Shown here piece by piece: positions 7,628-16,098 of a DNA stretch of 56,691 bases. The DNA is from Desulfobacteraceae bacterium (GTDB taxonomy: Bacteria; Desulfobacterota; DSM-4660; Desulfatiglandales; Desulfatiglandaceae). The position numbers and the translations under genes are program-made. The stretch covers positions 1-56,691 of the forward strand of contig JAUWMR010000025.1 in NCBI GenBank assembly GCA_030613055.1. The letters are read 5' to 3'. Every line of letters begins with the position of its first letter. The first letter of the stretch is position 1. Under the pieces are notes generated by a model that saw only the letters and a list, made by a program, of their open reading frames with translations, was not told the DNA's origin and made no database searches.

Positions 7628-8938
7628 TCAACCCCTTTTTTTTAATTTAAGCTTTATGGGCGTATGATTGAGCTTGAAGTGCTCCCTCAACTGATTTATC
7701 AGGAAACGCTCGTAGGAGAAATGGACCATATCAGGCCGGTTTACAAACGCTACAAAGGTGGGAGGCCGGACCCGGGCCTGTGTCGCGTAAAAAAACTTCA
7801 GTCTTCCTCTGCCAGCGACCGGGGGCGGGTGTTTTTCAATCATCTTCTGTATGGCCTTGTTGACTGAGGACGTGCTGATCCTGCGCGAAAACTGATCATA
7901 GACCAGATCGATTTTATTGAAAAGCTTCATGACCCGCTCGCCTGTGAGTGCAGACAGGTTAATCCTCGGGGCAAATGAAATGAATTGCAATTGCCGGTCT
8001 ATGGCATTATCAAGTTGTTTCTTTTTTTCGGCGTCACCTTTAAGCAGGTCCCATTTGTTTACGACCAGAACAACACCCCTGCCCCGTTCAAGGGCATAAC
8101 CGCAAATGTGGGCGTCCTGCTCCGAAACCCCTTCGGCGGCATCTATGAGAATCGCGGCCACGTGGCAGCGATCAAGACTCTTTAAGGCCTTGATCACGGA
8201 AAATTTCTCTATTTTTTTCTTGACCTTTCCCTTTCTGCGAATGCCCGCCGTATCAATCAACAGATAATCCTTCTCGTTGTAGGAAAAAGGAGTATCCACT
8301 GCGTCACGGGTAGTTCCGGGGATTTCACTGACAACCAGCCGGTCTAATCCGAGAATCCGGTTAATAAGAGACGATTTGCCGCAGTTGGGCCTTCCGAGAA
8401 CAGCCACTCGTATACGGCCTTCATCCTCTCTTTCTTTTGCAGATTCCGTAAGATTTGTGACCAGTCCCTCCATAAGTGACCTGATCCCATATCCATGGGC
8501 CGCAGAGACAGGGTAGACGGATGCAACGCCAAGCCTGTAAAAATCATGTATCAGATGGTCAAGTTCCGGGCCGTCAATCTTGTTGACCGCAAGGAGCACC
8601 TCCCTTTGGCCTCGGCGCAAGAGGCCGGCGATCTCTTCATCTCCCGGCATTATTCCCTGCCGCCCATCTACCACCAGGATCACCCTGTCGGCCTCTTCAA
8701 TAGCCATTTTCACCTGATCTTTCACCTTTTTTATCAGGGGGTCCTGTCCCAATTCCTCGAATCCTCCCGTGTCAACAAGCGGCAAAGGAATCCCATCATG
8801 GTTTATTGACGCATAGAGGCGGTCCCTTGTAATGCCCGGGCGGTCATCTACCAGCGCGTTCCTGGATTTTGTGATCCGGTTGAACAGGGTGGATTTGCCC
8901 ACATTGGGCCTTCCCACTATAACGATGGTTGCAGTCAT
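7628..8938 (-). CDS. der: Ribosome biogenesis GTPase Der (EngA)
   Basis: Tandem GTPase that helps mature the 50S ribosomal subunit. The 436 residues carry two complete G domains: the first with GRPNVGKS (9-16), DTGG and NKID, the second with GRPNCGKS (182-189), DTAGI and NKWD, followed by a KH-like C-terminal domain ending in a basic tail (KLKLKKRG). Length matches the family (about 435-490). The ATG at 8938 has no strong ribosome site. The gene is divergent from pyrG, with a copy of repeat R1 in the 308-nt gap. Identity is secure. Confidence 0.97.
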   Translation of the reverse strand: MTATIVIVGRPNVGKSTLFNRITKSRNALVDDRPGITRDRLYASINHDGIPLPLVDTGGFEELGQDPLIKKVKDQVKMAIEEADRVILVVDGRQGIMPGDEEIAGLLRRGQREVLLAVNKIDGPELDHLIHDFYRLGVASVYPVSAAHGYGIRSLMEGLVTNLTESAKEREDEGRIRVAVLGRPNCGKSSLINRILGLDRLVVSEIPGTTRDAVDTPFSYNEKDYLLIDTAGIRRKGKVKKKIEKFSVIKALKSLDRCHVAAILIDAAEGVSEQDAHICGYALERGRGVVLVVNKWDLLKGDAEKKKQLDNAIDRQLQFISFAPRINLSALTGERVMKLFNKIDLVYDQFSRRISTSSVNKAIQKMIEKHPPPVAGRGRLKFFYATQARVRPPTFVAFVNRPDMVHFSYERFLINQLREHFKLNHTPIKLKLKKRG

Positions 8939-9013
8939 GGAATAAGTCCTGATCTGGAATCTACACTACTGTTGCATAAACCCTTTAGTTGCATAAATAA
9001 AATGGTTAACATT

Positions 9014-9080
9014 AATAAAGAATCCACGCCCATCGAAGATCCCGCTATGCGGGGAAGGACATGTTTTAAAATCGAAATAA
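9014..9080 (+). repeat. Dispersed repeat R1, copy a
   Basis: A 67-bp unit that starts AATAAAGAATCCACGCC, holds a GC hairpin (CCCGCTATGCGGGG) in the middle and ends ATCGAAATAA. Near-identical copies lie at 35196-35263 and 43362-43429, all in plus orientation, and a split copy frames a larger core at 50909-51240. Located between der and pyrG. The rest of the 8939-9246 gap shows no gene; AT-rich DNA before pyrG may hold its promoter. Confidence 0.9.
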
Positions 9081-9246
9081 AAACCCCCTATCCCATATCC
9101 TAAAACAGGGGTCAAGGTGATTTCTTTGTTGCCGGCATGAACCGGGGCTTTCTTCCACTATTATATGACTTGACTAATGATATGAATGCGGATAAATTTT
9201 CTTTATTAATTAGCTCAATCCCGTAATTATACTAAATTTATACGAA

Positions 9247-10827
9247 ATGCCTACAAAATACATCATTGTAACAGGTGGCGTCCTTTCAGGTCTGGGCAAA
9301 GGAATTGCTGCCGCCTCCATCGGCCACCTTCTTTCCTCAAGACTTAAAATCATCCCGATAAAGTGTGACGGTTATCTTAATGTGGATCCGGGCACCATGA
9401 ACCCTTTTGAGCACGGAGAGGTCTTCGTATTGGATGACGGGGGCGAGGTGGATATGGATTTTGGTCATTATGAAAGGTTTTTTGGGGTGACCTGTAAATC
9501 CAAATGGAACCTGACCATGGGTAAGGTATTTGACATGGTGCGAAAAAAGGAAAGAAGAGGAGACTACTTAGGTAAAACGGTTCAGTACATACCACATGTA
9601 ACGGATATGATAAAAAACCACATATTTGAAATATCCGGAGAAGAGAAGCCGGACCTCTTATTTGTGGAGATAGGAGGGACGGTGGGGGACATCGAGAACG
9701 AGCTTTTCTTGGAGTCCATGCGTCAAATGAAAGAAGATGTGGGCAGGGAAAATATTATTTATATTCATCTGACCTATGTGCCTATTCCCTATGGTGTGAG
9801 TGAACAGAAATCCAAGCCCACACAGCAAAGCGTGAACCTGCTTAAACAGCGGGGCATTTTTCCTGATATCATCATTGGCCGTTGTTCGGAGTTCCTGACA
9901 AAGGAGATTAAGGCAAAAATTTCCAATTTCTGTGATGTCCACCCTGAGGCTGTAATTACAGGGCTGGATGTGGAAGACATCTACGAAATCCCGCTCATTT
10001 TTGAGCAGGAAGGCCTACCCGAGATTATTCACAAAAAGCTCAATATCTACAGCCCCCCCGATCTCAGGAAGTGGAAAGAACTGGTAGAGAATATCAGGAA
10101 TCCAAAATTTGAAATCACGGTGGCAATGTGCGGGAAGTATACAAAATTAGAGGACTCCTATGCCTCGATCATCGAGTCTTTCAACCATTGCTCAGCACAT
10201 TTAGGTTGCAAGATCAACCTTGAATGGGTTGAAACAACCGATTTAAAAGACACATCTTTTCTGGATGGGGTAGATGGTGTGGTAGTGCCCGGTGGATTCG
10301 GTTCTCGGGGCACGGAAGGAAAAATCGAGGTAATCCGTCTGGCCAGGGAGAGGAATATCCCATTTCTTGGCCTTTGTTTAGGATTACAGTTGGGTGTAAT
10401 TGAGTTTGCAAGAAATGTTTGCAAATTAAATGGCGCAAATTCTACTGAGATAGATCCTGATACGCCTCATGCGGTTATTGATATTCTTCCCGAACAGAGG
10501 AAGGTCAGCGAGAAAGGCGGAACCATGAGGCTCGGGGCCTATCCTGCTGTTCTGAAAGAAGGCACTTTTGTCCGTTCTCTTTACGGGACGGCAGAGGTCT
10601 CGGAGCGGCACAGACATCGGTATGAGGTGAATCCCGAATATCATTCTATACTTGTGGAGAATGGGATGGTGTTTTCCGGGACGTCACGGGACGGGAGGCT
10701 GGTAGAATTTATTGAATTGCCTGATCTGAAATATTTTGCAGCCACCCAGGCGCATCCTGAATTGAAATCACGAATGGAAAAACCCGCCCCGCTCTTCTAC
10801 GGTTTTGTAAAGGCATGTCTGAGTTAA
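9247..10827 (+). CDS. pyrG: CTP synthase
   Basis: Makes CTP from UTP, ATP and glutamine, the last step of pyrimidine nucleotide synthesis. The 526 residues show the synthase domain (GGVLSGLGKG near residue 10, VDPGTMNPFEHGEV near 47) and a C-terminal class I glutaminase domain with nucleophile motif FLGLCLGLQ and the catalytic QAHPE near the end. Compared with the common form, the substrate segment reads KCDGYLNVDPG rather than KFDPYINVDPG, and the catalytic histidine segment differs slightly, so this is a divergent member, perhaps acquired laterally; that is inference. No Shine-Dalgarno site precedes the ATG. pyrE lies 1.2 kb downstream. Confidence 0.95.
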   Translation: MPTKYIIVTGGVLSGLGKGIAAASIGHLLSSRLKIIPIKCDGYLNVDPGTMNPFEHGEVFVLDDGGEVDMDFGHYERFFGVTCKSKWNLTMGKVFDMVRKKERRGDYLGKTVQYIPHVTDMIKNHIFEISGEEKPDLLFVEIGGTVGDIENELFLESMRQMKEDVGRENIIYIHLTYVPIPYGVSEQKSKPTQQSVNLLKQRGIFPDIIIGRCSEFLTKEIKAKISNFCDVHPEAVITGLDVEDIYEIPLIFEQEGLPEIIHKKLNIYSPPDLRKWKELVENIRNPKFEITVAMCGKYTKLEDSYASIIESFNHCSAHLGCKINLEWVETTDLKDTSFLDGVDGVVVPGGFGSRGTEGKIEVIRLARERNIPFLGLCLGLQLGVIEFARNVCKLNGANSTEIDPDTPHAVIDILPEQRKVSEKGGTMRLGAYPAVLKEGTFVRSLYGTAEVSERHRHRYEVNPEYHSILVENGMVFSGTSRDGRLVEFIELPDLKYFAATQAHPELKSRMEKPAPLFYGFVKACLS

Positions 10828-10871
10828 CGCCCATCTTTCAACGCTTTATGGGTACTATTATATAGGATTTT

Positions 10872-11046
10872 GTTGACTACTCACGTACTCAGGCTGAAGG
10901 GGAGAGAGAACCGAAATAGTTCTTTTCAGGGATAAAGCAGTTACAAGTAATACAATAATAGGAACCCCATGTGTACCACGTTCAGCCCTTTACTAATCCC
11001 GCGTTCCGCGGGACCTTCAGCCTAAATAACCTGAGTAGTTACGGAT
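10872..11046. repeat. Inverted-repeat element R5, copy a
   Basis: A 175-bp element with imperfect terminal inverted repeats: the left end has GACTACTC, TACTCAGG and GGCTGAAGG, and the right end has CCTTCAGCC, then CCTGAGTAGTTACG. The middle contains a GC hairpin (CCCGCGTTCCGCGGG). Related ends occur at 11961-11996 and 46218-46327, and fragments near 39930 and 50083, mostly just before plus-strand genes. The layout is that of a small non-autonomous element. The next start codon is 10 nt further on, so the element supplies the leader of that gene. Confidence 0.7.
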
Positions 11047-11055
11047 TTTAAAAAA

Positions 11056-11595
11056 ATGTCGCAGGTTATTAATTTAAAAGAAAGCCGGTTTCTCTTTGCA
11101 GTAAAAAGAGGTTTTAGAAACTGGGAGAGCCGGTTTAATGAGCATTTCGGCCCGGACACACGTTTCTCCAAAATATCTCTGAGGACACTTTCCTATCTTG
11201 CCCAGGGCAAGGACAAAGGGACTTTTCATATCTATGACCTGATAATGAATCTTCAGGGCCTGGGATCAGGATTTGAGTTTAACGAATTAAGTCCAAAAAA
11301 GAAGATGGCCGTTATTGACCAGTACCTTTTTTTGTTAGACCAGATTCGTTTTGAATGCATGAAAAGATTAGGCTGGCTTGAGAGCTATCCCGGTGAGGAA
11401 TTCACGTTAGTGGAACTTATTGCAAATTTTGAAAAGCTGGCCCCGGGCCTCCAGGCAAAAATCCCTATGCTGAGCCGGAACCATCCCGGATATGAGAACT
11501 ACGCGGCCATGACCACTTACGATAAAGAGGGTTTTGTAAGAAAACTGATACCAACGCTCTTAGAAGAGATGCAGGGTTACTCCACAACCTTATAG
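11056..11595 (+). CDS. Conserved protein of unknown function
   Basis: A 179-residue protein not assigned to a named family. It is soluble by appearance, with no signal peptide or membrane segment, and mostly helical. Notable stretches are NWESRFNEHFGPDTRF near the start, ELSPKKKMAVIDQYLFLLDQ in the middle and NHPGYENYAAMTTYDKEGF near the end. The ATG follows repeat R5a by 10 nt and lacks a clear ribosome site. Its last 19 nt overlap the 3' end of the convergent EF-Tu-domain-like gene. Coding appearance is strong (consistent codon use, no competing frame), but the role is unknown. Confidence 0.75.
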   Translation: MSQVINLKESRFLFAVKRGFRNWESRFNEHFGPDTRFSKISLRTLSYLAQGKDKGTFHIYDLIMNLQGLGSGFEFNELSPKKKMAVIDQYLFLLDQIRFECMKRLGWLESYPGEEFTLVELIANFEKLAPGLQAKIPMLSRNHPGYENYAAMTTYDKEGFVRKLIPTLLEEMQGYSTTL

Positions 11596-11834
11596 ACTTT
11601 ATCGTTTTCCCTGACCCTTTCCTTCACCTTCACTCCCACAAGATCGCCTGGTCTGGCTTCACTGACTATTTGATTGTCTATCTCCATACTGGTGATCTCT
11701 TCGGTAAAATCCGTGGTGTGACCCTTGTATCTTAAAACATCCCCTGCTTTTATACTGCCGTTTGTCACTTCCAGGGCAGCAACGCTGGGCTTGGCGAAAA
11801 ACTTTACGATTACAGCAACCTGCTCTTCGGGCAT
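11577..11834 (-). CDS. Translation elongation factor-like mini protein (EF-Tu domain 2-like)
   Basis: An 85-residue protein that resembles the beta-barrel domain 2 of EF-Tu/IF2 GTPases standing alone: VAVIVKFFAKPSVAALEV, then GSIKAGDVLRYKG, and RPGDLVGVKVKERVRENDKVYKV. Such free-standing proteins are annotated in anaerobes, often near U32 peptidase genes, without an established function. An AAGGAGG-like site (GGAGGTGCAGTC) precedes the ATG. Its final codons overlap the convergent gene upstream by 19 nt. No GTPase domain is present, so it cannot act as a GTPase; a role in binding RNA or a modification enzyme is conjecture. Confidence 0.8.
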   Translation of the reverse strand: MPEEQVAVIVKFFAKPSVAALEVTNGSIKAGDVLRYKGHTTDFTEEITSMEIDNQIVSEARPGDLVGVKVKERVRENDKVYKVVE

Positions 11835-11960
11835 GACTGCACCTCCTTATTAAAAATGAAAGTAACTAAGGTTAACTTATTAAATATCGCCTTTTCATGC
11901 AATTGTCAAGAAATCGTTTGTACCGCTTACGCAAAGGCGCAAAGTCGCTAAGGGATTTGC

Positions 11961-11996
11961 TACTCAGTCTTCAACCTAAATACCTGAGTAATTACG
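11961..11996 (+). repeat. R5 right-end fragment before pyrE
   Basis: A fragment with TACTCAG, TCTTCAACCTAAA and CCTGAGTAATTACG, matching the right end of R5 copy a. It ends exactly at the annotated pyrE ATG. It may carry or alter the pyrE promoter or leader. No left arm is seen nearby. Confidence 0.6.
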
Positions 11997-12809
11997 ATGA
12001 CCCATAAATATATTGTTGAACAGGCAGGATATATTTTTTATAATAATGTTATGGAAGACTACAAGAAACGACTGGCCCGGGCTTTAGCCGAGACCGGCGC
12101 GCTCTTTTTTGACCGGAATCTTGTCCTTAAGGACGGGCGCCCAACGCCTTACTTCATTAACATGGCCATGTTCAAAACCGGACGCCTGAGTCTTGAGTTA
12201 GGGTCTTTTTTTGCGGGGATGATGGTGTCTAAGGACATTGCCAGGGAAACGGATATCATTTTAGGACCGTCATATAAGGGAAGCTCCATTGCCCTGGCGG
12301 CCTCGATCTCCCTCTGGAAGGATCATGGTATTGATCTGTTCTTTGACTATGATCGAAAAGAGGCCAAGACCCATGGGGAGGCGAGCGCCTTAAAGAGCGT
12401 GTTTGTAAACCGCACCTTTTTTGACGGGTGCCGGGTATTCGTGGTGGACGATGTGGCCACGTCCATGGGCACAAAATATGATCTCCTTGAAAAGATCCGG
12501 GCCGAGGCCGAAATGCAGGATATGACCATCCATATCAAAGGCATTGGAATCGGCATTGACAGGGAACAGACCACCGCGGTGCATGATAAGGACGGAAAAA
12601 TGACTCCAGGGCAAAAGGGAGAAAACACAATCCGGGATTTTGTATCAAAAAGTGGTGTTCCTGTTTACTCTGTGGCCGGAATAAAGGAGGTCATCGACTA
12701 TCTTTGTAGCGAAAAAATTCCGGTGATGATTCAAGGCAAGCGTGTCCCAATCGATGAAAAGACAAAAGAAGATTTTGATGAATATCTCAGGGTATACGGG
12801 GTTGAGTAA
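11997..12809 (+). CDS. pyrE: Orotate phosphoribosyltransferase
   Basis: Transfers ribose phosphate from PRPP to orotate, giving OMP. The frame of 270 residues contains the phosphoribosyltransferase core: substrate segment DGRPTPYFINMAMF, the flexible-loop region DRKEAKTHGE, and the PRPP-binding motif VFVVDDVATSMGT. It is longer than the usual 210-230 residues because of an extended C-terminus (about 60 residues) and possibly an N-terminal extension. An internal ATG at 12051 would give a more typical N-terminus (MEDYKKRLARAL); neither start has a clear ribosome site. The first ATG is directly against an R5 fragment. The Nudix gene follows 8 nt later, suggesting cotranscription. Confidence 0.88.
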   Translation: MTHKYIVEQAGYIFYNNVMEDYKKRLARALAETGALFFDRNLVLKDGRPTPYFINMAMFKTGRLSLELGSFFAGMMVSKDIARETDIILGPSYKGSSIALAASISLWKDHGIDLFFDYDRKEAKTHGEASALKSVFVNRTFFDGCRVFVVDDVATSMGTKYDLLEKIRAEAEMQDMTIHIKGIGIGIDREQTTAVHDKDGKMTPGQKGENTIRDFVSKSGVPVYSVAGIKEVIDYLCSEKIPVMIQGKRVPIDEKTKEDFDEYLRVYGVE

Positions 12810-12817
12810 CACCTTCT

Positions 12818-13435
12818 ATGAATATACAAGATGAAAAGAACCTTCCCTGCCTGATAAAAGAGATTTTGGGTGTCAGGGAACCGAAGCGTGTCCGTAACGG
12901 GCGGAATTCTTACAGACAGTCGAGTGTTCTTATCCCGCTTCTTAAGGATGATGGGATTCACAAGATCCTCTTTACAAAAAGGACCGATTATGTTGAACAC
13001 CACAAGGGCCAGATCTCATTTCCCGGCGGTTCTGTTGATAAAGAGGACGGTTCCCTTTTGGAAACGGCCTTGAGGGAGTCCGAGGAGGAGATCGGGCTTT
13101 CGAGGGAAGATGTTGAAATCCTGGGCAGGTTAGATGACATACTGACAATGGCGTCTGACTTCATTGTGTATCCCTTTGTTGGCCTTGTTCCGTATCCTTA
13201 CAATTTTATAATCAACAATATAGAGGTTGAAAGGCTCATTACTGTTCCGCTGGATGTTTTTCAATCTGAGAATACAGGGGCCAAAATATATACGGTGGAA
13301 TCTGAAGGAATGGTCTTTCATACCCATGGCTTTGAATACAACGGGGACCTGATCTGGGGGGCAACCGCCAGGATGATGGAAAATTTTATCGGTATTTTAA
13401 ACGACAGATTGGGCTTGCCGAACGAAAAAAAATAG
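12818..13435 (+). CDS. Nudix hydrolase, CoA pyrophosphatase type
   Basis: A 205-residue Nudix protein. The Nudix box is readable as GGSVDKEDGSLLETALRE with SEEEIGL following, which fits Gx5Ex7REUxEExGU with metal-binding glutamates. Upstream of the box, LFTKRTDYVEHHKGQISFPGG matches the signature of the CoA/coenzyme-A-derivative pyrophosphatase subgroup (YeaB/NudL-like), so cleavage of CoA to 3',5'-ADP and phosphopantetheine is the best guess; other nucleotide diphosphate substrates are possible. It is 8 nt behind pyrE and 18 nt before tRNA-Pro. No ribosome site is obvious. Confidence 0.85.
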   Translation: MNIQDEKNLPCLIKEILGVREPKRVRNGRNSYRQSSVLIPLLKDDGIHKILFTKRTDYVEHHKGQISFPGGSVDKEDGSLLETALRESEEEIGLSREDVEILGRLDDILTMASDFIVYPFVGLVPYPYNFIINNIEVERLITVPLDVFQSENTGAKIYTVESEGMVFHTHGFEYNGDLIWGATARMMENFIGILNDRLGLPNEKK

Positions 13436-13453
13436 GCTATATGTACAAAAAGT

Positions 13454-13530
13454 CGGGACGTGGCTCAGCCTGGTAGAGCACCGCGTTCGGGACGCGGGAG
13501 TCGCTGGTTCAAATCCAGTCGTCCCGACCA
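13454..13530 (+). tRNA. tRNA-Pro (anticodon CGG)
   Basis: A complete 77-nt cloverleaf: acceptor CGGGACG with CGTCCCG, discriminator A and encoded CCA, D arm GCTC-GAGC, anticodon stem CCGCG-CGCGG with loop TTCGGGA (anticodon CGG, reading CCG), and T arm GCTGG-CCAGT with TTCAAAT. All stems pair well. A rho-independent terminator follows 12 nt later. Confidence 0.97.
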
Positions 13531-13542
13531 TCCAGTATCAAT

Positions 13543-13574
13543 AAAAAAGCCGCTTCTAATAATAGCGGCTTTTT
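13543..13574 (+). terminator. Rho-independent terminator after tRNA-Pro
   Basis: A six-pair stem (GCCGCT with AGCGGC) around a 9-nt loop, preceded by an A run and followed by TTTTT. It closes the pyrE-Nudix-tRNA-Pro transcription unit and, with the A tract on the other side, could act in both directions. Confidence 0.85.
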
Positions 13575-13713
13575 CCTTTTCGCCTGTCCATGCGATTGTG
13601 ATATATTCCCTGAGCAGCATGGCCATGGATTGAAATAGCCGACATCCGGCTATCAATTTTTTTCATTGACTCAATTGGGATGACATCGTAAAAAGTCGGA
13701 TTTGACATTATCT

Positions 13714-13830
13714 GTCATTCCTGCGAAACCTGCCCGCCGGACGGCAGGCGGGGCAGGAATCCAGTGATTTCGAGCAATTATGGACTCCCGCTGTAGTTTA
13801 TCCCGCACTTGATGCGGGGCGGGAGTGACG
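13714..13830. repeat. Dispersed palindromic repeat R3, copy b
   Basis: A second copy of the element at 7365-7500: it begins GTCATTCCTGC, carries CAGGAATCCAGTGATTTC, the AATTATGGACTCCCGC block and ends GGGCGGGAGTGACG. Flanking arms are inverted (CATTCC with GGGAGTGAC). Together with flanking AT-rich DNA it fills the 13575-13905 gap, where no gene is seen. Confidence 0.75.
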
Positions 13831-13905
13831 TGATTTTGACTTTTTACGAGTTTATCAATTGGGTATAATATAAATGTCAAACCAATAAAAAAGGGGGAAT
13901 GAACT

Positions 13906-14676
13906 ATGAAAAAATGGATCCTGATCGGCAGTGGCGCGCTCGTTGTCATTATTGTTGTTGTGGTGGTTATAGGGCTTTCCAACCTCGGCCCCATAATCAA
14001 AAATGCGGTCAACACGTATGGCCCGGAGATGACGAAGACAGAGGTTCGTCTGGGAGATGTAGATGTATCCATATTTACCGCGGAGGCCGAACTCAAGGAC
14101 TTTTTTCTTGGTAATCCCAAGGGCTTCAACGCACCTCAGGCTATGAACGTGGGCTCTGTTTACGTAAATGTAGATGAGAAATCTCTGACCGGGGACACGA
14201 TCATTATCGATAAGATCGAGGTGGTTCGCCCGGAATTTACCTATGAGAAGAAGCGTGGTACCGACAACTTCCAAACGATTTTAAATAACATAAAAAGGGC
14301 TACGGGCAGTAGCGAAGCTTCGAAAAAACAGGCCGGGGAAAAAGAGAAGGGAAAGAAAATCATAATAAAAGATTTTATTGTAAAGGACGGAAAGGTAAAC
14401 CTGTCCATGTCAGCACTTGGTGGCAGGAGTATAAGCGCATCACTGCCGGACATTCACCTCAAGGACATTGGAAAGAAAAAGGGTGGCGCATCCCCTGCCG
14501 AGGCATTTAAGGAAATATTTGCTGCGCTACACAAAAAGATCACCTCTCCTGCTGTAACGGATACCCTGAACAAGGGGCTTAAGGCGCTCGGTTCGAGCGT
14601 AGAGTCGGTTGGGGGTGCGGCTAAGGAAGGAGCCAAGGCCGTTACGGACAAGGTAAAGGGGTTGTTCGGCAAATAA
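13906..14676 (+). CDS. Membrane-anchored AsmA/DUF748-like periplasmic protein
   Basis: A 256-residue protein with an N-terminal membrane anchor (residues about 4-26, very rich in V and I), then a domain with VYVNVDEKSLTGDTIIIDKIEVVRPEF and FIVKDGKVNLSMS, phrases typical of AsmA/DUF748-type repeats that form beta-rich bridges between membranes. A lysine-rich linker (about 140-155) and an alanine-rich amphipathic C-terminus (VESVGGAAKEGAKAV) follow. It is much shorter than true AsmA proteins. A good AAGGGGGAA ribosome site precedes the ATG. Likely on the outer face of the inner membrane; exact role unknown. Confidence 0.7.
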   Translation: MKKWILIGSGALVVIIVVVVVIGLSNLGPIIKNAVNTYGPEMTKTEVRLGDVDVSIFTAEAELKDFFLGNPKGFNAPQAMNVGSVYVNVDEKSLTGDTIIIDKIEVVRPEFTYEKKRGTDNFQTILNNIKRATGSSEASKKQAGEKEKGKKIIIKDFIVKDGKVNLSMSALGGRSISASLPDIHLKDIGKKKGGASPAEAFKEIFAALHKKITSPAVTDTLNKGLKALGSSVESVGGAAKEGAKAVTDKVKGLFGK

Positions 14677-14714
14677 CTTTCAATCCGCCAAAGGCGGACA
14701 AGCCAGCCAGAGGC

Positions 14715-14790
14715 AGGCAAGGGTTAATTCCCCGCAGCTTGTCGGAGCGTAACGGAGATCCCGCCTAAGCGGGGCTGCGAGGTAGTTCAT
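14715..14790. repeat. Dispersed repeat R2, copy a
   Basis: A 76-bp repeat with AGGCAAGGGTTAAT, then TGTCGGAGCGTAACGGAGAT, a GC hairpin CCCGCCTAAGCGGGG and GCTGCGAGG. The other clear copy (35959-36034) lies inside a coding frame. Located between convergent genes. Confidence 0.8.
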
Positions 14791-14837
14791 TTTTGAGCGT
14801 TTTCGCGCAATTGAGGTAATGCGGCATTTGTATTCCC

Positions 14838-15473
14838 TTAGATCTCAATAATCCTTCCCGCGCCTCCCTCTTCATATTTGCCGGGATAAAGGGATTTTAT
14901 TTCCCGCTTATACTGGGTGCAATGGGTGGGACAAATCATTTCAAGGTCTTCGATTAGATTGAATTCATTAAAACCGTGCAGGCCCCCTATGAGCGCTGTA
15001 ACGCTGCCATGCGGGGCTGCCGCTTCGAGAATTTTTCCGACGCCGGGATGAGAACACCCCGCGATCACAACAGGACCGGTCTCTGTATTAATAATAAGAG
15101 ACTGTTCAATGCCGCTGAGCTCTCCCGTTGAATAAATATCTTCGTGCATTTTGAGGGGAGCTTTGACCTTTATTATTTCACCCCGGCCGGCGGGTGCCGA
15201 ACATGACAAAGGAATATATACCCTGCATGGGTTGATGCTTAGAAAATCGAGCAACCCGCCCATATGATCGAAATGGGAGTGGGATATGAAGACCTCATCA
15301 ATCTTGCGGGGGTCTATGTCCAGTTTTATCATATTCCCGAGCAGGATACGACCATTTGCGCCGGTATCAAAGAGTATGGCCTTGCCATAGACCTCTACAA
15401 GGCAGGAAAACCCCCAGTCAGGTTTAAGGCCTGTTTGCCATACATCGTTGTCATATATGATAGTAATTTTCAT
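14838..15473 (-). CDS. MBL-fold metallohydrolase, RFA-P synthase-like
   Basis: A 211-residue metallo-beta-lactamase fold protein. The metal motif HSHFDHMGG gives HxHxDH, and a later IAGCSHPG provides another histidine; LIGGLHGF near the C-terminus fits the fold. This subgroup resembles proteins named after 4-(beta-ribofuranosyl)aminobenzene 5'-phosphate (methanopterin) synthesis, but in bacteria the substrate is generally unknown. The ATG overlaps the stop of the preceding TrmO-like gene as TAATG, so the two are translationally coupled. Cytoplasmic by appearance. Confidence 0.82.
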   Translation of the reverse strand: MKITIIYDNDVWQTGLKPDWGFSCLVEVYGKAILFDTGANGRILLGNMIKLDIDPRKIDEVFISHSHFDHMGGLLDFLSINPCRVYIPLSCSAPAGRGEIIKVKAPLKMHEDIYSTGELSGIEQSLIINTETGPVVIAGCSHPGVGKILEAAAPHGSVTALIGGLHGFNEFNLIEDLEMICPTHCTQYKREIKSLYPGKYEEGGAGRIIEI

Positions 15474-16003
15474 TATACATGATTCATTTTTTTTGGAGGA
15501 AGGTCCAGCGCACTGAGCTTGAGTTTTATATCAAGAACAGGACTTCCGTCCATTGCGTCAAGCCCCTCCACGTAGAGGCTGGTTTCTTCTATCCTGAGCA
15601 GTTTAACGTCTTGAATCGCAATCATGGAAAGCCTGTGAGGGGTCCGTGAGGCAAAAACCCCAACATGCTTTCCGTCAATGCGCCTGTTAAACACCGTTTT
15701 TATCGATGTCACCTTGTGCAGGTAATACACAATGGTCAGAAAGGCCTCCTCATCCAGCCTATACATAAACTGCTTTTGCGACGGAAAAAGCTCGACACAT
15801 GAAATGCCCCCCTGAGCGGTCGGAAGGCCGTCTAATTCATCAGGGCGCAATCCTGTTCTCACCTTGCCGATAGGATAAATCTCAACCGGTTTTGCGTCGC
15901 CGTACATACAGACGTAGCAGACAGGTCTGTCATCAATAACGCAGATCTTCCGTTTTTTAACTTCGTTACCGCATTCCGAACAAACAACACTATCATTTTT
16001 CAT
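15473..16003 (-). CDS. Divergent TrmO/TsaA-like protein with N-terminal zinc ribbon
   Basis: A 176-residue protein with two parts. Residues about 8-35 form a zinc ribbon (CSECG, later CYVC). Residues about 42-165 resemble the TrmO/TsaA (UPF0066) beta-barrel methyltransferase domain: IYPIGKVRTGL at its start, HVGVFASRTPHR, and MDGSPVLDIK near the end. In canonical members the third block reads RxPxRPNPIG; here it is RTPHRLSMIA, so key binding residues are changed and tRNA N6-threonylcarbamoyladenosine methylation should not be assumed. Coupled to the MBL-fold gene downstream. No clear ribosome site precedes the ATG. Confidence 0.68.
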   Translation of the reverse strand: MKNDSVVCSECGNEVKKRKICVIDDRPVCYVCMYGDAKPVEIYPIGKVRTGLRPDELDGLPTAQGGISCVELFPSQKQFMYRLDEEAFLTIVYYLHKVTSIKTVFNRRIDGKHVGVFASRTPHRLSMIAIQDVKLLRIEETSLYVEGLDAMDGSPVLDIKLKLSALDLPPKKMNHV

Positions 16004-16098
16004 ATGGGTTTACCTTACTGCCGTCCTCCCCGGGGGGGCAGGCAGGCATACAGGTGCAGTTGAATTTGAGAAAAAACTTCTTCAACAGGTCTCAATCA

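Noticed and set aside
13465-13656. Minus-strand frame over tRNA-Pro and its terminator
   Set aside because: It is the antisense of a tRNA; such frames are frequent artefacts.
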